Below are positions 57,401 to 64,000 of a DNA stretch of 64,000 bases, in pieces (positions within the stretch are counted from its first letter, which is position 1; each line of letters opens with the position of its first letter). The DNA is taken from contig CM059585.1 of the NCBI GenBank assembly GCA_030407085.1, positions 64,494,501 to 64,558,500 of the forward strand. The letters are read 5' to 3'. The stretch comes from Trichopria drosophilae (lineage: Eukaryota; Arthropoda; Insecta; Hymenoptera; Diapriidae). The notes under the pieces are model-generated. The model had not been told where the DNA came from. It saw only the letters and a list, made by a program, of their open reading frames with translations, and did not search any database. The position numbers and the translations under genes are program-made.

Positions 57401-58280
57401 TTTTTGGATTTTTGGAAAAATTAGTCTACCTGTAATTCTCCCATTTGTCATCGAATCAAAAACTTTCATAATGAAAAGTTGTAGAACTCTTTGGGAGGCA
57501 AAAGGAACTCCAGAGAAAAAATCAATTTTTTTTAATTTATGAAATTTTTTTTATTTTTGGAAAAAGCAAACTGCCTGTAATTCTCCCATTTGTCATCAGA
57601 TCAAAAACTTTCATAATGAAAAGTTGTAGAATCCTTTGGGGGGCAAAAGGAACTCCAGAGAAAAAATTTTATTTTTTGAAATTTTTGAAATTTTTGGATT
57701 TTTGGAAAAAACCGATTGCCTGTAAATCAGCCAGTTTTCATCGGATCAAAAACTTTCATAAGGCAAAGTTGTAGAACTCTTTGGGGGGCAAATGGAACTC
57801 CCGAGAAAAAAATCGATTTTTTTATTTTTGAAATTTTTTGATTTTTTGAAATGTTTTGATTATTTGAAAAAAGACTACCTGTAATTCTCCCATTTGTGAT
57901 CGGATCAAAAACTTTCATAATGAAAAGTTGTAGAACTCTTTGGGAGGCAAAAGGAACTCCAGAGAAAAATTTGATTTTTGAAAATTTTGAAATTTTTTGA
58001 TTTTTGGAAAAAACAGACTACCTGTAATTCTCCCATTTGTGATCGGATCAAAACCTTTCATAATGAAAAGTTGTAGAACTCTTTGGGAGGCAAAAGGAAC
58101 TCCAGAGAAAAAATCGATTTTTTTTAATTTATGAAATTTTTTTGATTTTTGGAAAAAGCAAACTGCCTGTAATTCTCCCATTTGTCATCAGATCAAAAAC
58201 TTTCATAATGAAAAGTTGTAGAATCCTTTGGGGGGCAAAAGGAACTCCAGAGAAAAAATTTTATTTTTTGAAATTTTTGG
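54405..58280 (+). repeat. 3.9-kb array block duplicated at 60119-64000 (offset 5714-5722)
   Basis: Monomer order and private variants (for example TTTTCTGAAATTTT, GAAATGTTTTGATT) match through the whole block, with only small length changes. The second copy runs off the window, so the duplication is at least 3.88 kb and appears recent. Confidence 0.8.
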
Positions 58281-61200
58281 ATTTTTGGAAAAAACCGATT
58301 GCCTGTAAATCAGCCAGTTTTCATCGGATCAAAAACTTTCATAAGGCAAAGTTGTAGAACTCTTTGGGGGGCAAATGGAACTCCCGAGAAAAAAATCATT
58401 TTTTTGAAATTTTTGGATTTTTGGAAAAATTAGTCTACCTGTAATTCTCCCATTTGTCATCGGATCAAAAACTTTCATAAGGCAAAGTTGTAGAACTCTT
58501 TGGGGGGCAAATGGAACTCCCGAGAAAAAAATCGATTTTTTATTTTTGAAATTTTTTGATTTTTTGAAATTTTTTGATTTTTTGAAATTTTTTGATTATT
58601 TGAAAAAAGACTACCTGTAATTCTCCCATTTGTGATCGGATCAAAACCTTTCATAATGAAAAGTTGTAGAACTCTTTGGGAGGCAAAAGGAACTCCAGAG
58701 AAAAAATCGATTTTTTTTAATTTATGAAATTTTTTTGATTTTTGGAAAAAGCAAACTGCCTGTAATTCTCCCATTTGTCATCAGATCAAAAACTTTCATA
58801 ATGAAAAGTTGTAGAATCCTTTGGGGGGCAAAAGGAACTCCAGAGAAAAAATTTTATTTTTTGAAATTTTTGAAATTTTTGGATTTTTGGAAAAAACAGA
58901 TTGCCTGTAAATCAGCCAGTTTTCATCGGATCAAAAACTTTCATAAGGCAAAGTTGTAGAACTCTTTGGGGGGCAAATGGAACTCCCGAGAAAAAAATCG
59001 ATTTTTTTATTTTTGAAATTTTTTGATTTTTTGAAATTTTTTGATTATTTGAAAAAAGACTACCTGTAATTCTCCCATTTGTGATCGGATCAAAAACTTT
59101 CATAATGAAAAGTTGTAGAACTCTTTGGGAGGCAAAAGGAACTCCAGAGAAAAAATCAATTTTTTTTAATTTATGAAATTTTTTTGATTTTTGGAAAAAG
59201 CAAACTGCCTGTAATTCTCCCATTTGTCATTAGATCAAAAACTTTCATAATGAAAAGTTGTAGAACTCTTTGGGGGGCAAAAGGAACTCCAGAGAAAAAA
59301 TCATTTTTTTGAAATTTTTGTATTTTTGGAAAAAACAGACTACCTGTAATTCGCCCATTTGTCATCGAATCAAAAACTTTCATAAGGCAAAGTTGTAGAA
59401 CTCTGTGGGAGGCAACAGGAACTCCAGAGAAAAAATCGATTTTTTTAATTTATGAAATTTTTTGATTTTTGGAAAAAACAGACTACCTGTAACTCTCCCA
59501 TTTGTCATCGGATCAAAAACTTTCATAATGAAAAGTTGTAGAATCCTTTGGGGGGCAAAAGGAACTCCAGAGAAAAAATTTTATTTTTTGAAATTTTTGA
59601 AATTTTTGGATTTTTGGAAAAAACAGATTGCCTGTAAATCAGCCAGTTTTCATCGGATCAAAAACTTTCATAAGGCAAAGTTGTAGAACTCTTTGGGGGG
59701 CAAATGGAACTCCCGAGAAAAAAATCGATTTTTTTTTTTGAAATTTTTTGATTTTTTGAAATTTTTTGATTATTTGAAAAAAGACTACCTGTAATTCTCC
59801 CATTTGTGATCGGATCAAAAACTTTCATAATGAAAAGTTGTAGAACTCTTTGGGAGGCAAAAGGAACTCCAGAGAAAAAATCAATTTTTTTTAATTTATG
59901 AAATTTTTTTGATTTTTGGAAAAAACAAACTGCCTGTAATTCTCCCATTTGTCATTAGATCAAAAACTTTCATAATGAAAAGTTGTAGAATCCTTTGGGG
60001 GGCAAAAGGAACTCCAGAGAAAAAATTTTATTTTTTGAAATTTTTGAAATTTTTGGATTTTTGGAAAAAACAGATTGCCTGTAAATCAGCCAGTTTTCAT
60101 CGGATCAAAAACTTTCATAATGAAAAGTTGTAGAACTCTTTGGGGGGCAAAAGGAACTCCAGAGAAAAAATCATTTTTTTGAAATTTTTGGATTTTTGGA
60201 AAAAACAGACTACCTGTAATTCTCCCATTTGTCATCGGATCAGAAACTGTCATAATGAAAAGTTGTAGAATCCTTTGGGTGGCTAAAGGAACTCCAGAGA
60301 AAAAATTTTATTTTTTGAAATTTTTGAAATTTTTGGATTTTTGGAAAAAACCGATTGCCTGTAAATCAGCCAGTTTTCATCGGATCAAAAACTTTCATAA
60401 GGCAAAGTTGTAGAACTCTTTGGGGGGCAAATGGAACTCCCGAGAAAAAAATCGATTTTTTTATTTTTGAAATTTTTTGATTTTCTGAAATTTTTTGATT
60501 ATTTGAAAAAAGACTACCTGTAATTCTCCCATTTGTGATCGGATCAAAAACTTTCATAATGAAAAGTTGTAGAACTCTTTGGGAGGCAAAAGGAACTCCA
60601 GAGAAAAAATCAATTTTTTTTAATTTATGAAATTTTTTTGATTTTTGGAAAAAGCAAACTGCCTGTAATTCTCCCATTTGTCATTAGATCAAAAACTTTC
60701 ATAATGAAAAGTTGTAGAATCCTTTGGGGGGCAAAAGGAACTCCAGAGAAAAAATTTTATTTTTTGAAATTTTTGAAATTTTTGGATTTTTGGAAAAAAC
60801 AGATTGCCTGTAAATCAGCCAGTTTTCATCGGATCAAAAACTTTCATAATGAAAAGTTGTAGAACTCTTTGGGGGGCAAATGGAACTCCCGAGAAAAAAA
60901 TCATTTTTTTGAAATTTTTGGATTTTTGGAAAAATTAGTCTACCTGTAATTCTCCCATTTGTCATCGAATCAAAAACTTTCATAAGGCAAAGTTGTAGAA
61001 CTATTTGGGAGGCAAAAGGAACTCCAGAGAAAAATTTGATTTTTGAAAATTTTGAAATTTTTTGATTTTTGGAAAAAACAGACTACCTGTAATTCTCCCA
61101 TTTGTCATCGGATCAAAAACTTTCATAAGGCAAAGTTGTAGAACTCATTGGGAGGCAAAAGGAACTCCAGAGAAAAAATCGATTTTTTTTAATTTATGAA

Positions 61201-64000
61201 ATTTTTTTGATTTTTGGAAAAAGCAGACTGCCTGTAATTCTCCCATTTGTCATCAGATCAAAAACTTTCATAATGAAAAGTTGTAGAACTCTTTGGGGGG
61301 CAAAAGGAACTCCAGAGAAAAAATCATTTTTTTGAAATTTTTGGATTTTTGGAAAAATCAGACTACCTGTAATTCGCCCATTTGTCATCGGATCAAAAAC
61401 TTTCATAAGGCAAAGTTGTAGAACTCTTTGGGGGGCAAATGGAATTCCCGAGAAAAAAATCGATTTTTTATTTTTGAAATTTTTTTATTTTTTGAAATTT
61501 TTTGATTTTTTGATTTTTTGAAATTTTTTGATTATTTGAAAAAAGACTACCTGTAATTCTCCCATTTGTGATCGGATCAAAAACTTTCATAATGAAAAGT
61601 TGTAGAACTCTTTGGGAGGCAAAAGGAACTCCAGAGAAAAATTTGATTTTTGAAAATTTTGAAATTTTTTGATTTTTGGAAAAAACAGACTACCTGTAAT
61701 TCTCCCATTTGTCATCGGATCAAAAACTTTCATAAGGCAAAGTTGTAGAACTCATTGGGAGGCAAAAGGAACTCCAGAGAAAAAATCGATTTTTTTTAAT
61801 TTATGAAATTTTTTTGATTTTTGGAAAAAGCAGACTGCCTGTAATTCTCCCATTTGTCATCAGATCAAAAACTTTCATAATGAAAAGTTGTAGAATCCTT
61901 TGGGGGGCAAAAGGAACTCCAGAGAAAAAATTTTATTTTTTGAAATTTTTGGATTTTTGGAAAAAACAGATTGCCTGTAAATCAGCCAGTTTTCATCGGA
62001 TCAAAAACTTTCATAAGGCAAAGTTGTAGAACTCTTTGGGGGGCAAATGGAACTCCCGAGAAAAAAATCGATTTTTTTATTTTTGAAATTTTTTGATTTT
62101 TTGATTTTTTGAAATTTTTTGATTATTTGAAAAAAGACTACCTGTAATTCTCCCATTTGTCATCGGATCAAAAACTTTCATAATGAAAAGTTGTAGAACT
62201 CTTTGGGGGGCAAAAGGAACTCCAGAGAAAAAATCGATTTTTTTTAATTTATGAAATTTTTTTGATTTTTGGAAAAAGCAAACTGCCCGTAATTCTCCCA
62301 TTTGTCATCAGATCAAAAACTTTCATAATGAAAAGTTGTAGAATCCTTTGGGGGGCAAAAGGAACTCCAGAGAAAAAATTTTATTTTTTGAAATTTTTGA
62401 AATTTTTTGATTTTTGGAAAAAACAGATTGCCTGTAAATCAGCCAGTTTTCATCGGATCAAAAACTTTCATAAGGCAAAGTTGTAGAACTCTTTGGGGGG
62501 CAAATGGAACTCCCGAGAAAAAAATCGATTTTTTTATTTTTGAAATTTTTTGATTTTTTGAAATTTTTTGATTATTTGAAAAAAGACTACCTGTAATTCT
62601 CCCATTTGTCATCGGATCAAAAACTTTCATAATGAAAAGTTGTAGAACTCTTTGGGGGGCAAAAGGAACTCCAGAGAAAAAATCATTTTTTTGAAATTTT
62701 TGGATTTTTGGAAAAAACAGACTACCTGTAATTCTCCCATTTGTCATCGGATCAGAAACTGTCATAATGAAAAGTTGTAGAATCCTTTGGGTGGCTAAAG
62801 GAACTCCAGAGAAAAAATTTTATTTTTTGAAATTTTTGAAATTTTTGGATTTTTGGAAAAAACCGATTGCCTGTAAATCAGCCAGTTTTCATCGGATCAA
62901 AAACTTTCATAAGGCAAAGTTGTAGAACTCTTTGGGGGGCAAATGGAACTCCCGAGAAAAAAATCATTTTTTTGAAATTTTTGGATTTTTGGAAAAATTA
63001 GTCTACCTGTAATTCTCCCATTTGTCATCGAATCAAAAACTTTCATAAGGCAAAGTTGTAGAACTCTTTGGGGGGCAAATGGAACTCCCGAGAAAAAAAT
63101 CATTTTTTTGAAATTTTTGGATTTTTGGAAAAATTAGTCTACCTGTAATTCTCCCATTTGTCATCGAATCAAAAACTTTCATAATGAAAAGTTGTAGAAC
63201 TCTTTGGGAGGCAAAAGGAACTCCAGAGAAAAAATCAATTTTTTTTAATTTATGAAATTTTTTTTATTTTTGGAAAAAGCAAACTGCCTGTAATTCTCCC
63301 ATTTGTCATCAGATCAAAAACTTTCATAATGAAAAGTTGTAGAATCCTTTGGGGGGCAAAAGGAACTCCAGAGAAAAAATTTTATTTTTTGAAATTTTTG
63401 AAATTTTTGAAATTTTTGGATTTTTGGAAAAAACAGATTGCCTGTAAATCAGCCAGTTTTCATCGGATCAAAAACTTTCATAAGGCAAAGTTGTAGAACT
63501 CTTTGGGGGGCAAATGGAACTCCCGAGAAAAAAATCGATTTTTTTATTTTTGAAATTTTTTGATTTTTTGAAATGTTTTGATTATTTGAAAAAAGACTAC
63601 CTGTAATTCTCCCATTTGTGATCGGATCAAAAACTTTCATAATGAAAAGTTGTAGAACTCTTTGGGAGGCAAAAGGAACTCCAGAGAAAAATTTGATTTT
63701 TGAAAATTTTGAAATTTTTTGATTTTTGGAAAAAACAGACTACCTGTAATTCTCCCATTTGTGATCGGATCAAAACCTTTCATAATGAAAAGTTGTAGAA
63801 CTCTTTGGGAGGCAAAAGGAACTCCAGAGAAAAAATCGATTTTTTTTAATTTATGAAATTTTTTTGATTTTTGGAAAAAGCAAACTGCCTGTAATTCTCC
63901 CATTTGTCATCAGATCAAAAACTTTCATAATGAAAAGTTGTAGAATCCTTTGGGGGGCAAAAGGAACTCCAGAGAAAAAATTTTATTTTTTGAAATTTTT

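Larger units (their letters stand above)
32423..64000 (+). repeat. main satellite array with three-monomer higher-order repeat (about 449 bp)
   Basis: A head-to-tail array to the right edge. The typical higher-order unit has three monomer types. A (145 bp) has ...AGTTGTAGAATCCTTTGGGG, then a TTTTATTTTTTG tail. B (159 bp) has TGTAAATCAGCCAGTTTTC, ATAAGGCAAAGTTG and CAAATGGAACTCCCGAG. C (145 bp) has GTGATCGG, GGGAGGCAAAAGG and TTTTTTTTAATTTATG. An example set is 44605-44749, 44750-44908 and 44909-45053. Variants (TTTGGGTGGCTAAAGG; GATCAGAAACTGTC) mark other units of 439-457 bp. All monomers seen share one orientation. Length variation comes mostly from the T-rich part. Open frames on both strands repeat with the unit and have no recognisable domain, so I regard them as non-coding. 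Confidence 0.93.

Noticed and set aside
23889..64000. Many 60-235-codon open frames on both strands of the satellite with recurring peptide text
   Set aside because: They repeat with the monomer, occur on both strands at once, vary with repeat length and show no domain or gene signal. They follow from a repeat that lacks stops in some phases.
23889..64000. Regularly spaced repeats resembling a CRISPR array
   Set aside because: The whole 145-160-bp unit is repeated, with no unique spacers, in eukaryotic context.

Overview
The window looks like repeat-dominated, AT-rich eukaryotic DNA, most likely from an insect. The evidence is a split metaxin-2-like gene with short spliced exons, insect-type copia and CR1-group retrotransposons, a tRNA-derived SINE, foldback elements and a large satellite. 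The metaxin protein reads closest to what I remember of hymenopteran metaxin-2, but I hold that order-level guess weakly. I see no bacterial gene organisation.

Region by region. 1-9.1 kb: remains of a copia-type LTR retrotransposon. There is a C-terminal fragment at the left edge and a decayed gag-protease-integrase-partial RT copy on the minus strand (2.1-5.0 kb). The 5' end of that copy lies in a near-perfect palindrome with arms of about 1.77 kb (4872-6635 / 6847-8631). A third, divergent copy of part of the palindrome follows (8.64-9.0 kb). 9.2-13.5 kb: a nearly full-length CR1-group non-LTR retrotransposon on the minus strand, with a PHD-finger ORF1 and an endonuclease-RT ORF2. 13.6-14.8 kb: host-like sequence, namely an unidentified 3'-exon-like ORF and two exons of metaxin-2. 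The rest of metaxin-2 is not visible. 15.16-15.60 kb: a SINE with a perfect 12-bp target duplication. 16.1-18.85 kb: several foldback or inverted-repeat elements, including a 618-bp palindrome. 18.85-22 kb: no recognisable gene. 22.2-23.4 kb: a second copia relic with in-frame stops, followed by a GTAC-rich stretch.

23.889-64.0 kb (running off the right edge): a head-to-tail satellite of about 145-160-bp monomers, roughly 245 by length. Much of it is organised as a three-monomer higher-order repeat of about 449 bp (145+159+145). Longer blocks inside it are duplicated at offsets of about 1.22, 2.93, 3.68 and 5.71 kb. The left edge and one internal zone are diverged.

The satellite is interrupted at 25684-28661 by a 2978-bp DNA transposon with 470-bp terminal inverted repeats. 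It carries a broken transposase of a family I recognise only by its motifs (tentatively Sola-like). A second, more degraded relic of the same transposase lies inside it. A severed copy of its right terminal repeat recurs at 31980-32422 and was evidently carried along when the array was duplicated, so the transposon acts as a marker of array growth. Nothing here forms a working multi-gene pathway. The main interest is the interplay of foldback elements, a novel-looking transposon and an evolving satellite.
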